Assembly: GCA_001683735.1 (NCBI GenBank)
Contig: LUGG01000022.1
Location: 1,012,091 to 1,076,090 of the forward strand
Source of the DNA: Grifola frondosa
Lineage: Eukaryota > Basidiomycota > Agaricomycetes > Polyporales > Grifolaceae
Direction: 5' to 3'
Length of the DNA stretch: 64,000 nucleotides
Below are positions 23,544 to 34,598 of the stretch, one piece after another (within the stretch, counting starts at the first letter, position 1; each line of letters starts with the position of its first letter). The notes under the pieces are model-generated. The model was not told where the DNA came from. It saw only the letters and a list, made by a program, of their open reading frames with translations, and did no database searches. The translations under genes and the position numbers were made by a program.

Positions 23544-24720
23544 CTAGAGATGTGGAAAGTGGGTGCCTAGCGTGAATGCAGAGCTCAAGTCAGCAGACTG
23601 AATGTGAGTGTTGAGCGGGATGTCGGTGAAGATGCCTGAAGGCGGCGTTGGAACACGAGGCATCGCACTCGACGAGCCGTCGAACCACATCTTCCCGCCG
23701 ACGTTGTCCGGGAACCACCCGCTCGTCCCGCCCACCGCCAGGTCCAAGATCAGGTAGAACGCTGCAAGCACATGCATCAGCACTCGGCACAGCACAACCG
23801 CAACCGCAGCACCCACCGTGGTCAAACGGCGCCGCGGTCATGTCATTCTGCTGCTGCCAAATATTATTCACGACGACCTCGATCGTCGCGGGGTAGTTCC
23901 CGCGCTGGAAGAAATTCTTTCCTCCGTGGCCCATGATCTTGATGTTGATCTTCGCCTGCAGGCGTGAGTCCATGTAGAAGCGCATCCAGTCCGGCGTCCA
24001 CTCCACCGCGTAGATGTGTAACGCCTTGTCGTAGCTCGACTGCTTCTGCGACCACCACCCGAATAGGTGCATCTGCAGCGTCTGCAGCACGCCGTAGTTC
24101 AGCGACGCGCGCACGAAGTTCGAGCCTTGCGCCGGGTATGCCAGGCCGTTCCCGCGGGCCTCATGATCTGCGGCGAGCATAGGGAGTAATGGAGGCGGAT
24201 AAGAGAAGAAGGGAAGGAGGAGCACGCACATCGATCTCCCCACTGAGAGGCGACAAGCACATCGCAAACTAGCCACCTTGTTAGTACTGGTGCACCCGGA
24301 AAGCGAGTACGAACCGCCATCAAAGATAGCAGCGCGTCCGAGCGTATCAGACGTCAGTGTCGGCATGATGTACAGCTCGCCGTCATGCACAAACAAATCA
24401 TTGTTAGAGTCCGTCGTCAACTCGAACTCGCTATTCTGAAATCCGCCGAGCTCCACATCCCTTGTCCACGTGTTCTGCAGGTCGAGGTTGTCGAACTGCT
24501 CGTTCATGACCGGGCACAGGTCCGCGTCCGTGAGTTGCAGCACACCCGTCCTTCCAAAAAAGCACAGCACCCCGCGGCGCCCGCGCCTACGATCAGCATC
24601 GCGAACGTAATCCACCGACTCGTGCGCTCGCGCCAGTCGCGCTTCTCGAGCCACGGCTTGTCGTCCGGCGACAGCTTTGCGAGAGCCGGGAGCTCGGCAT
24701 GAGCGGCTTGCTCTTGCGCG
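23544..24720 (-). pseudogene. KRE6/SKN1-type GH16 protein, broken
   Basis: This family makes single-pass ER/Golgi proteins needed for beta-1,6-glucan synthesis. On the minus strand the order is: a membrane-proximal N-terminal piece (KPWLEKRDWRERTSRW) with a hydrophobic stretch, ADLCPVMNEQFDNLDLQNTW, VELGGFQNSEFELTT, LYIMPTLTSD, EARGNGLAYPAQGSNFVRAS, AVEWTPDWMRFYMDSRLQ and, after an intron, LILDLAVGGTSGWFPDNVGG. Between SGCTSTNK (about 24285) and SPLSGEID (about 24235) the usual 40-50 residues are missing. At the catalytic GEIDxxEA site the second exon reads in a shifted frame (ATCATG then AGGCC, one base short). The C-terminus is also cut. The catalytic motif is thus lost and the gene is dead as it stands. 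Confidence 0.8.
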
Positions 24721-27192
24721 CGAGCGGGAATGACGACAGCGAGGGCGACGTCTATCCCGGGGGCGGGGATGGGAATGACGACGGCAGCCAGAGCGAGGAC
24801 GATGGACACGATGCGGGCGAGAGGAATGGCGCACATATGTTCAATACTGGCGTGGAATTCGAGCGTGTGATGCCAGGGGCAGCAGCTTCGCCTGGCGAGC
24901 ATGGTCAGCATCACCTCGACCCAGGCCAATCGCACCCACCATATCCGTTGTTCAGCGCAGTAGTGCTGCTGGAGCGCTATTCCTATATGTGTCCCTGACT
25001 CGCCATTGACGAGGACAGGAAGGTGCTCTCCGCGTCCGCTAACACAGCCCGCCACTGTCTTTGGCTACTTCGCTCCCAGCCCCGGAAGAATGCCACCCTA
25101 GAAAACACGAAGTGAGAATGCGAAGATATATCCGGAGACGTACCACAATCCCTGCACCTCCGTTCCCCATCTCCACCTCCACATACTGCAACACAAGCTC
25201 CATCGCGTGGGCCTTCGTGCCCGCTGGTGTCGATCCGAGACATTTGTAACATTTGACTGAGAGCGGGAGCGGTCGCCTGAAAAGTCTTGACCAGAGTAGA
25301 AAGAGAAACCAAGAAGGCGCGCAGAGGCGCTAAGGCCCAACGCGAGTTTAGGGCCGGCCCACAAAATAGACGCTCACGGACCGGAAGTGAGCGCCGGATG
25401 TGGCTGAGCGGGTCTTAGCGCCGAAGTGGCTGGGCCAGAGTGGCTGAGCGGTCGGTCACGTGCACTTTAGGGGCGGGCAATATCACACGACTATATCTAC
25501 GTTGGGACGTCGCTCAATTACTCTTTCCTCTTCCCTTTTCCTACTTACCTATTTCATACTCCTTCATATGTTTTATAATAATTCCCTAGACTAGATGCTT
25601 TCGAGGGGTGAGCACGCTGATGCCGACGAGCGGCGGAAGCGTGCGGTACCTCGTCGTTGCTTATTTTTTTACTCTGGTCGTACTTGCGTTCATCCGGCGC
25701 GCCAACAGACGAGGTCGGCAAGCGGTTCGCGGACTGCGACGAGCTTCACCGTATGCCTTCCCTCCGTGGTCGTCTGCTATCTCCATTGCTAACGGTGAGT
25801 TAGGCAAACGATGGATGAAGATGCGCAAGACCCTGATGGGTGAGCTGCACGTCATGGGGCCCCATATTCGGTAAGCACAATAGGGCCTCCTCCCCCGACG
25901 GTAACCTTCTGGCATTGTGTCATGCCTGGCTGACTAGAAATTTGCTATTTTTTTTTCCCGCAGGCCACGTCGGCCCGCGCGACCTCTACCACGCCTCTCT
26001 TATGGCCCGCCTTCGTACACCACTCCGGCGCGCCAACGGCGAGGTCGGCAAGCGGTTCGCGCTCCATGAACGGCGGGGGCGTCCTCACGGGCTCGCGCAA
26101 AGGGGGCTCTATGCGATCAAGAGCAAGGCCACAGGCAAAGTGCTCTTCTCGCGTTCCGCACAGGATCCACGAGTTGGGCACGTCGACGGCGACGGGGTCG
26201 TATGACGACAAGTCAGTCTGCTCCGACCTCCGCGTCATCACTCTTCACTCACACTCCCTTCATTGCAGCTGGTTCGAGGGCTCGAGCCGGGCACGCTAAG
26301 ACGTTTCGCCTCTTGTGTCCCAAAACCAACCCCATCATCTTCAGCCGCGTCAAGGATCCCTAGGTCAACAACTTCCCGGCCCGCCGAGTGCGACCAATGC
26401 GGTCCAGCACTTCAGCTTCCGCTTGGAGGAGATGCAGATCAACAAGATCGAGTACGACCTCAAGCTCGGGCAGATCATCTCATCGACGCCCGAGATCCTC
26501 GTGAATCACACACGCTCATGAATCGCTCGGGCTTAGCAGGAGATGCGTTTCGAGCTGAACCGTGAAGCACACGAGCACGTTTGAGTACGGTGTCGGCTTC
26601 ACCTCTCTATCGGCGCCACAATCAAGGTGCGCACGCTCCCCTTGTTGGCTCTTCTGCACCGCGCTAACACATTCGAACTTTGCAGTCGGCATCCCCTTCT
26701 TCGCCGAGGCCGAGCTGCATGTCGACACGTCATTCAATAACGACTGGAGGCTCGGCCCAGTCCAACGAGTTCTCCAAGACGGTATACCGCATCCTGACCC
26801 GTCAGAGCGGGCCCGAACATGACCGTCCGTGCAGTGTCGACCGTCAATAAGGGCGAGCTTGAGGTGCCGTACACAATCTATCTGAGGTCCAAGTCGTCGG
26901 GTCTCAAGGTTGAGAAGAAGGGTAGATGGCACGGCGTGTCGACGTGGGATCTCCGCTAACACCATCTCCGCGGTTGAGGAGGAGTGATGGGTGCTGTAAG
27001 TGGTCGTCAGTACATTAGTCCAAGCGAAAGCAGTCGTGTATGAGTTCCCTTCACCGTATGTACGGTATCCGAGCCTCGAAATCCGTGACCGAGTCTTCAT
27101 TGGTAAAATGTCGACGGCAGTGTTTATATGCCGAGAGACTTCAGGTCGCGAAAAGTATCCTCGAGGCAAAGATTATTATCGTCTACGACAAC
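24661..27192. repeat. 2.5-kb repeat, arm A
   Basis: Near-identical inverted copy at 61458-64000, which runs off the window edge; 25020-26023 also occurs in the same direction at 54488-55493. It holds the GH16 5' part (minus), a GC-rich promoter-like segment (25370-25480), a small frame with a membrane-like start (RYLVVAYFFTLVVLAFIRRA, 25640-25860) and the lectin relic. The phrase CGAGGTCGGCAAGCGGTTCGC occurs twice inside (about 25710 and 26040). Confidence 0.9.
26066..26985 (+). pseudogene. LSL-type pore-forming lectin, broken copy A
   Basis: Pieces of a two-domain protein with a beta-trefoil sugar-binding module and an aerolysin-like pore module, the architecture of the haemolytic lectin of polypores. 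The lectin part is recognised near 26100-26200 (GLYAIKSKATGKVLF). The pore part starts near 26400 and runs to about 26960. The pieces lie in at least three frames with stops between them. The lectin module is cut at its start, where the repeat changes at about 26023, and the coding order is interrupted by intron-like and foreign sequence. No frame runs through, so no functional product is expected. The family call is from memory of its motifs; the breaks are seen directly. Confidence 0.7.
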
Positions 27193-27283
27193 AGGTGGCC
27201 CGTGAGGTCTCGTGACGGACCCGTATGTCGATCAGCGAGCTACAAATTCAAATTACAATTGTGTGAACGGTTTGGACGTGTCT

Positions 27284-27293
27284 TATATATATG
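27284..27293 (+). promoter_or_regulatory. TATA-like element of the Spt5-like gene
   Basis: TATATATATG, about 50 bp before the ATG at 27341, followed by a C-rich stretch (CCTCCCACTCACCCACCCGC). It lies just outside repeat arm A. Confidence 0.5.
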
Positions 27294-27340
27294 TGCATCC
27301 TCCCACTCACCCACCCGCGCACCCACTCTATTGATCAGTC

Positions 27341-29914
27341 ATGGCTACCAACAAACATGTAAGTACCCGTTTCATTGCTTGGCAGTAGAGCTCAATAGGT
27401 TGTACATTTAGTCCCATGTTTCTCAATACCTTGACATTGAAGCTGAAGTCGACAACGAGGATGAGGAGCGATCTGAATGCGAGAGTCAAGGCGAGGATGG
27501 GGATGGTAAGTGCCGATCTTAACTTAACATATGTGTAATGTTAACATGTTGTAGAATTCATTGACGATGAAGGGGAGGTCATTTCGGAACAGGGCCATCC
27601 TGGCGTATTGTCATTCGAACGTCCCGTTGAGAACGATATAGAGGAGGCGGAGAAAATTGCACAGGGAATAACTGCGAAGTATGGCAGTGACCGCCTACAA
27701 TACGTCGAAGGGAAGGACACCACTCCAGGTGCCCTCCTACCCACAATCTCTGATCCCGGCGTGTGGAGCCTTAAACTTCCTGTAAGTGCCGTTTCGTGAT
27801 TATTTCATGATATTCACAAGAATCGACAGCCGGGAAGGGAGCGAGATGCCGTTCTCCACCTATCCGAGGTCATCCTCGGCCTCAAATTGTGGGATATGGA
27901 CGGAGAAACCGACGATGAAGACGACGATGAACGAGCGGAACTTCATACGCCACAAATCACGCTCCCTGTTGGCTTGGTATCTGTCTTCGTCGAACCGAGG
28001 TCGCCTGGTCAACTATATGTAGAATGTTTCTCTCGAACCACGGTCGAGGATCTTCGTCGACTTCTCCCCACTTTTTACATCTATCCCGGTGCGACTTTAA
28101 TCGAATTCGAAGAGCGAATCCGCGTCTTGGAACGCAGGACCCTTGACGACGTCGACATCAACACCGTCCAGTGGGTCCGCCTTCGTAAAGGCCTGTACAA
28201 ATCCGACGTCGCATATATTGCCGATGTGAGCGGCACTACCATGCAGGTATACGTCGTTCCTCGTGTGGCACAGCTGCGGGGGTATCCGGCCGCCCGACGC
28301 AAAAGCTGTTTGATCCTGTGCTCATCCGAGGTTCCTATGGGGCTTCCTCCGTCATTCAGAAGGGTGAAGACTTCTCGTTCAAAAATCGCATCTTCAATAA
28401 ACATGGCCTTGAAGAACTCTCAGTCTCGCTGGGCGATGTCGAGTTTGGTCACATATCTCTATCTGCTACTGACATTGTTCCCTTCTTCGAAGCGAATCCT
28501 CAAAACGACGACTTGAGGATTGATATAGCGAAGACTGCACGGATAGTCAACCACGACGCGTTAAAGACGTTGGCGTTCGGAGACCGCGTGCGTGTCTACA
28601 AGGGTGAACAACAAGGCCTATTCGGCTATTATCATGGCTCTGAAGGGGAAAAAGCGGCTCTCGTGCAAATCGAGCATGGCAATTTGTCGGAGTCAATGCG
28701 TATTCCGATCGATGACTTGGAGCGTTATTTCAAGATCGGCGATGCAGTCCGAGTTCGCACTGGGCGGTATGGCAATAGGAAGGGCTTCGTAACGCGGATT
28801 GAAAACCATTCCGTGTACATTGTCGATGAAGATGCGGATGAGCATGTAAGTTTTCGTTCATTTATTGATTGAATTTGCTAACTACATCGCTCTAGCTTCA
28901 AATCCTTGCCTTAAACCTCGATTTCTGTCCCCCTGACTTCGTGTATTCGGTGGGACCTCCTACCAACACTTCAGACCTGCTACCTCAGCGCGATGCCAAG
29001 GATCCCCTTGTTGGCCGAGCGGTCCACATCCAGAGTGGACCGTTGAAAGGTCAACGAGGTCTTGTCAGGAGCACCCGTGGCTCTGTTGTGGAGTTGGAGC
29101 TCACAAGTCAACTCATACATCGAGGCGGGACGCAGTTAGTTAGTCGTGTTGACTTAATGTTAATTAGGTGAGTATGCACCATTGTCCTACACCAATAAAC
29201 TCAATAAGCCTACAGCCGCAGCCGAGGACACCTTCTGCCACTGTCTGCATTGTCATCGTCGGAAGATGTTGACAATCTTTCCTCATCTGCACCCACACCT
29301 ACATCTGGACCCTCGCCTGCACCTGTGCGAGAACCAACGCCCTTACCCGAAACCAATTTGGTTTCATTGTCAAGTGTTGAGCACAGTACATCGAGCCCGG
29401 CCTGGGATCCGAACAGTGCATTAAGCCCATCCCCTGCCATGACTGAAAGCCCAGCCACCGGTAAGTGATTTGTAGTCCAAAAATCAATTATCTCACTCTT
29501 GGTTCAGATCTCTCATACATTCACTGGCTCCTTTCTGCCGGACTCCGTCCCATCTTTGCAAAAAATGTGCTTATGCTCCGGGTTGTGGGCATTGTGGGCA
29601 ACCAATTCGAAAATGGTACATATGATGGTCAAATCGTGCTCACTGTTTGCGGCCACCCCCCTGATCTCACTTCTCATACCTGTCTTGTCCAACCTCGAGG
29701 CCGGAACCTGCGTCGCGTGAACATTCCAGTGCAGTTCTTATGTTCGTCGCCTGTGGACCGCGGAGATCGTGCAGTGATCACTGCCGGCAACCGTATTGGG
29801 GAAATCGTCAACATCAGACGATTAGTGGAAGGGCACGCAGATGTGGCACAAAGCCGTTCAACAAAGGTAACAAGGGTTGCGATTAGTTTATTGGCGAAAG
29901 TAGCTGGCCGTTAG
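27341..29914 (+). CDS. Spt5-like protein (NGN and KOW domains)
   Basis: Resembles Spt5, which binds RNA polymerase II through its NGN domain and KOW repeats and aids elongation. Exons 27341-27358, 27412-27505, 27555-27781, 27830-28845, 28896-29167, 29216-29460 and 29508-29914 fit in phase except for one break. The acidic N-terminus is short. An NGN-like part begins at PTISDPGVWSLKL and runs past VSVFVEPRSPGQLYV; KOW motifs include VRLRKGLYKSDVAYIADV, VRVRTGRYGNRKGFVTRI and VHIQSGPLKGQRGLV. A serine-proline linker and a C-terminal domain follow. In the large exon the frame shifts near 28250-28310. Either a one-base error or mutation lies there, or a 59-bp intron (28249-28307) removes it. It looks like a diverged paralogue, not the housekeeping gene. 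Confidence 0.75.
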
Positions 29915-31124
29915 AATTATAGGTTGTGCTGTAATGTCCTGTGAGTCTTTGCATCAGCAGAACTTGAATTATGCTTTTTTGTACTTTTGTCTTTTTAAGA
30001 GAAATAAGCTGTTGCCCTCAGTCGTTGTGTCCCTCAAAAAAATAATAATAAGCAGGAACGAAAGGAGCGCAACAGAGCTATCACTACCGCATTTGGAACT
30101 CCAAGTTCAACTTCGTACTTCTCACGCTGATCGGTCTCTCGCTCTCCACTCTTCTCGACGATGACATGACACGACAACCATCCCAGCGCACCGGCATCGA
30201 GGACAACATACAGCTGTGGGTACTGTACCCAGCTTCCTACCCCACCTAAATTACTCTCTTACCCCACTTATCCTTCCTTAGTATCGAAGAACGAATATTA
30301 ATGTCCTGCCATGCCACCTGCGCCTGTGCTCGCCCTCCGACCTCCCACTGCCCAATATCTAGTACATCAAGTCCCTGCTAGCACAATGGCTGCAACGCTT
30401 CCACAAGTTGAATGACACCTTGCTCGACTGCGTCGTGCTCCCAAAATGCACACTGCAGGTGAAGCTCGCTGCGCTCGGCCTGCTCATGGATGACACATTC
30501 CCGGCTACTGGCAGATCAGCAGGGGTGCAGACATGCCACCCCGCATACACTGGTGAGTTCATCAGCCTCTTCGTGCACCTACATGACATGCTCACCACCA
30601 TCCCCATGCGCACCTCTCCTGCTGCCCGTCCGTGGCATGCGTGTTCGCCGTTGAGTGTCACTTCATCGCGGGCCCGCTGCACTGCTGGATGCCTCATGGG
30701 CTACCGCTATCTCGTATCCGTGGTTGGCTTCGCGCCCATGGACATCGTCTCTGTGGGAGTCTCCGCCAGCCGGAACCTCATACTCGCACTCGCACAATGC
30801 CTCGCGAAGAACCACGGGGATGTGTTCTGTACACCCTCCAACGCACTCGTCCTGCTCTCCGTGGACCGATCTCGACATGTCACACTAGATGCCTGGATAG
30901 GCACATCGACCAGCAGCGTAGGTGTCAGCATGGTGCTCATCGAGAGGTAGAGAGATCAGGAAGAACAGAGAATACAGGAAGCGGCAGAAGCGCAGGAAGC
31001 AAGAGAAGTGGAGTAAAGTGGGAGGAGCATGAGCAACTGGCACACTTCGAGGGGTGTGCCGGGAGCACAAGGGGTGCGAGGAGATCGAGTGGTCACCCAT
31101 GAAGACGTGCAGGGGCAGGCGCGT
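29915..31124 (+). other. Low-confidence region between Spt5-like gene and transporter relic
   Basis: One longer frame (30408-30950) encodes an alanine- and leucine-rich 180-residue stretch (SVVGFAPMDIVSVGVSASRN) that I do not recognise; both strands are open. A purine-rich run (30945-31025) follows. It may be gene debris. No call is made. Confidence 0.3.
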
Positions 31125-31345
31125 GTTCATGGAACTTTGCGATCAGCGCGACACTACCTGGCGAACTCGGGGAACGGCAACGCGAGCCTCGGCGCGATGG
31201 TGTCCTTCATCTGGGGCTCGACGCAGGCACGCTCATGTTCACGCACTTCTGCATCCCCGAAACAAAGGGCTCCGAACGCTCGGCGGGCGCGTGCACGGCG
31301 TGCGGTGGAACACAAATGCGAACTCATTCACGGACATTCGGTGGG
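31125..31345 (+). pseudogene. Sugar-transporter (MFS) C-terminal relic
   Basis: The plus strand reads NGNASLGAMVSFIWGSTQA and, in the next frame, FCIPETKG. This is the end of the last membrane helices and the PETKG motif of hexose/quinate-type MFS transporters. One frame change lies between the two halves. The rest of the about 500-aa protein is absent. A short fragment with no function expected. Confidence 0.6.
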
Positions 31346-32069
31346 TGGGCTTGGTGATCGTGTGTACATGTATCATGTCCTAATTGCAGCCCTGTGCAGG
31401 GACGACAAGCCTGAATTCTTGACATAGGGTTATAGTGGCATGAGCAGTATCTGCGGCGGCTTGCATGTGTGCGCGTGCTTGGTCGTGCAGGTCATGAGGA
31501 TGGTAATAACAGACTGCTTAGATGTACTCTATGTAGCTTCTATTGATTTTTATCTTGAAGTCCTGAGCAGTGCTTCCAGTGGCTCTTTTGTGCTTGAGCT
31601 GTTTTTCGGTCTTAATTTACTTATGTTGCTTACTGAAAGGCTGCAATTAATTAAGGAGAATCAAGCAGAAAAAGAATCGAGCCCTCCTTTTGTTCTTATT
31701 TCTGCTTATTTCTGTTAAAAAGTACAGAAGAGTACAAGAAAGTACAAAAAAGGCATAATTCGATGGAGCGGATTCTCCCGGAGGGCTTGTGTGGCGCACA
31801 AGACGATTCTGGCGGCTAGTACTCTGACGCGAAGCTGTTATCCTGAATCTAATGAGTGGTACAGAGTATACGCAGAAGGTGCCTTGTCATCGAGCTGCAG
31901 TCTTGCGATCCGCTCTGCCGAAATGGAGTCTATACAGCATGTGCTTTATATGTGCGAATAAATACATGCGCAAGACGGGAAAGTGCCGGTTCCAATGTGA
32001 GTAGTCTGGTTCCAATTACATGGGTATGTGTGTGTTCATATGTCCGTATACATGTGTAGTTTGTCGCAG
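31346..32069. other. AT-rich spacer before the JmjC gene
   Basis: AT-rich with poly-purine/pyrimidine runs (31700-31760) and a GTRAGT-like donor at 31997. The first exon(s) of the JmjC gene may lie here but could not be placed. Confidence 0.35.
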
Positions 32070-34329
32070 AATATATTTGATCGCGATAATAACCCTTCAC
32101 TCGCGTTCGACTTTCCAGAAAAGCAGGACCTCTTCGCACCTCAAGTGTTCTCAAGAAAATTTCTCCCTGATGACGTGACTTCCCAGCTGGTAATATTCAC
32201 TTATTGATTGATGATGTGCAGTGCTGAATAAGAGAGGTATAGTGTGCTTGTGCCGATATATTGTTGCCACTTCTGAAGCGGGAACATCAACATATCACAA
32301 AAGGAAACACCATATACCGTCCTACTCGGAAAGATATCAGAGTAACATGTGGTAGGTATTTGACTTGGAAATACCTCAAATGAACTACTTACATGCACCA
32401 CTTTTCACAGATCACTGTAATACAACTCTATTTGTGGAGACATGGTTTTGTCGTGAATGTGGTCGGGAGATTTGTGGTGATTGCGTTTCGCAGACACTGC
32501 CTACCAATGTGAGTGATCATTAGTTTATATATTTGGAATATTATCGCTCATCTTTTGATCAATGAAGCGATATCTGCCATGCAAAGATCATGCGCCGCAT
32601 CTCATTCCCATGACAACTTTCCTCTTGGAGGAGCTAGAGTTATATATCCAAGCCATGGAGGTTCATGTTCATGTGGCGCGTGACGATGTGTAGGTGGAAG
32701 TGTCTACTTTTACCCGGCTGATTTTAACATTCCTTATCCAAGTGGTCCGAGTGACAATTTCGAGGGTCTCACCTTTCGGATCAATAGTGTCAACATCAAC
32801 AATGCCATTTTCCAAAAGATCTGGTCTCGGAGAAAGCCAATCGTTATTCTCGACCTGGACAAGCACAACCTTCAAGGAACATGGGGTCCGGACTATTTCA
32901 TACGTATGTATGGAAAGGATAGGGTCAGGTTGCACGACTGCGAGACGGGAGAAGAGATCTGTGCCACCGTGGAGTCATTCTTTAGTCTTTTCGGCCACTC
33001 CGACCATGTGGAAAGAAAGGTCCTGAAATTGAAGGTGACAACATATGTTTATTACGAACAGAGCAATCTGATATATTATGTGTCTCGGCAAGGATTGGCC
33101 TCCGACAGCAGAATTCAAAGCAATCTTCCCGGAATTACATGACGCATTTTTCGGTGGACTGCCGGTGCCTGACTATACATCTCCGGGTGGCGTATTCAAT
33201 CTTGCTGCACACTACCCTCAGAACGGAGTCAAGCCCGACCTTGGTGAGCAAGATCACAGGCCATTGGAGTTGTGTTCGCCTTGACATAAATCTTCACATA
33301 GGGCCAAAGATGTACAATGCTCTTGCATCTGTGCAAGACGATTGCCATCATGGGTCCACCCGTCTCCACGTTGACATGACGGATGCAGTCAATGTCATGA
33401 TCTACGCAGCCGCATGCGATGGGAAAAGGGGAGGTGCACTGTGGCACATCTGGCCCGCCTCACAGTCTAGTCATCTACGAGAATTCATCAGGTCCCTTCC
33501 AGGTTATGTCGAAAGTGACGGAGACCCCATTCATTCCCAACAAGTTTACCTCACACCATCATTGGTGCAGGCATACGAAGACCGTTACCAGCTTCGGCCG
33601 CATATCATCAACCAGAAACCCAATGAAGCTGTATTTATTCCTTCCGGTTGTCCGCATCAAGTAAGAGGGCTCGTCATCTCTAGTCTCCACTAACTGATCT
33701 TCGTTTCATTGTTCCTAGGTCAGCAATCAAACAGATTCCATCAAAGTGGCATGTGACTTTCTCACTGCTGCGAATCTGGATTGTAGTGCGCAAGTTGCCC
33801 AAGAGCTAGACGCGAACAACGTCTAGTCTCTGGTATTGGAGAAGACGTCCTCCAATTGTACCCAACGATTTTCTATGCATGGAAATCGCTCGGTCATTGG
33901 AATAAACCACTGGATGCGGGACGACGAGAAGTTTCAGCTAACGCAGAAGGTAATACGTCAATTCCACGGGCAATCTCTACAAAGGAAGCCAAACGCGCGA
34001 GGCGTCGCCGGGCCAGGCAGGTGCAAGCTTCGATCGGAGAGGGATCGTCGGCAACGGATGGCAAGCAATACTGCTGTCCCAAGCCCATTTATCCTGGGTG
34101 TGCCCCTCGCCAGTTCTTGAAACAGGGTATTGTTTCACACTTGTAAGTTTGATGTCTCGTTCACATGAATTGTTCTGCTTAACTCTCGTTCAGACTAGAT
34201 AAACATGAGACCGATATTGGGCGAGACACGGTCAGTAGGTTGCAGCGAGTGCCGGACGAGGATTTCATGAGTGCACTTCAGCACCTTCGTAACACCGATA
34301 ATACCCTTGCTTCTTTCACGTCCACTTGA
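32070..34329 (+). pseudogene. KDM3-like JmjC domain gene with frameshifts
   Basis: JmjC proteins of the KDM3 type are Fe(II)/2-oxoglutarate oxygenases that demethylate histone H3K9. In-phase exons are 32070-32189, 32243-32351, 32411-32508, 32568 to about 32690, about 32695-33034, 33093-33243, 33302-33660, 33719 to about 33815, then to TGA at 34329. A cysteine module (CDHC, FCRECGREICGDCV, LPCKDHAPH) precedes the JmjC core. The Fe ligands are visible as the HVD of RLHVDMTDAVN and the late His in FIPSGCPHQ. The end is basic (KRARRRRARQ). Two single-base frame breaks lie near 32690 and 33811 and could not be removed by plausible introns. So it is a recent pseudogene or has assembly errors; the catalytic residues are kept. 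The 5' end is not fixed. Confidence 0.65.
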
Positions 34330-34598
34330 CCCTTTTTTCGTCCCATCCAGTCGTTTGTAATCAGTGCACCGATTTTCATATGAAGAGATTTAGACTAGGA
34401 CACGTGTTGTTGGCGAGAGCCCTCAATTGCACAGCGTGCTGTTCGCCCGCCCTGTTTGATGTTCTTGAGTTAAACGGCCCGGCAGACCACAGTTTTACAT
34501 AGACTCGGTGTCACCCGTAAGTACCATAACTTATAAGAACGGCCTCCTCACAACAACTACAACCTTCCCGTGTGGAAGAGTCTAAAGCTAACAGACAT

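Noticed and set aside
23590..24834. A 414-aa arginine-rich frame on the minus strand
   Set aside because: Only its middle matches GH16. It reads through two introns and its ends are other-frame shadows.
25640..25874. Small membrane protein inside the 2.5-kb repeat
   Set aside because: The frame is kept in copies A and C but differs at its centre in B. There is no recognisable family, so it is mentioned only within the repeat.
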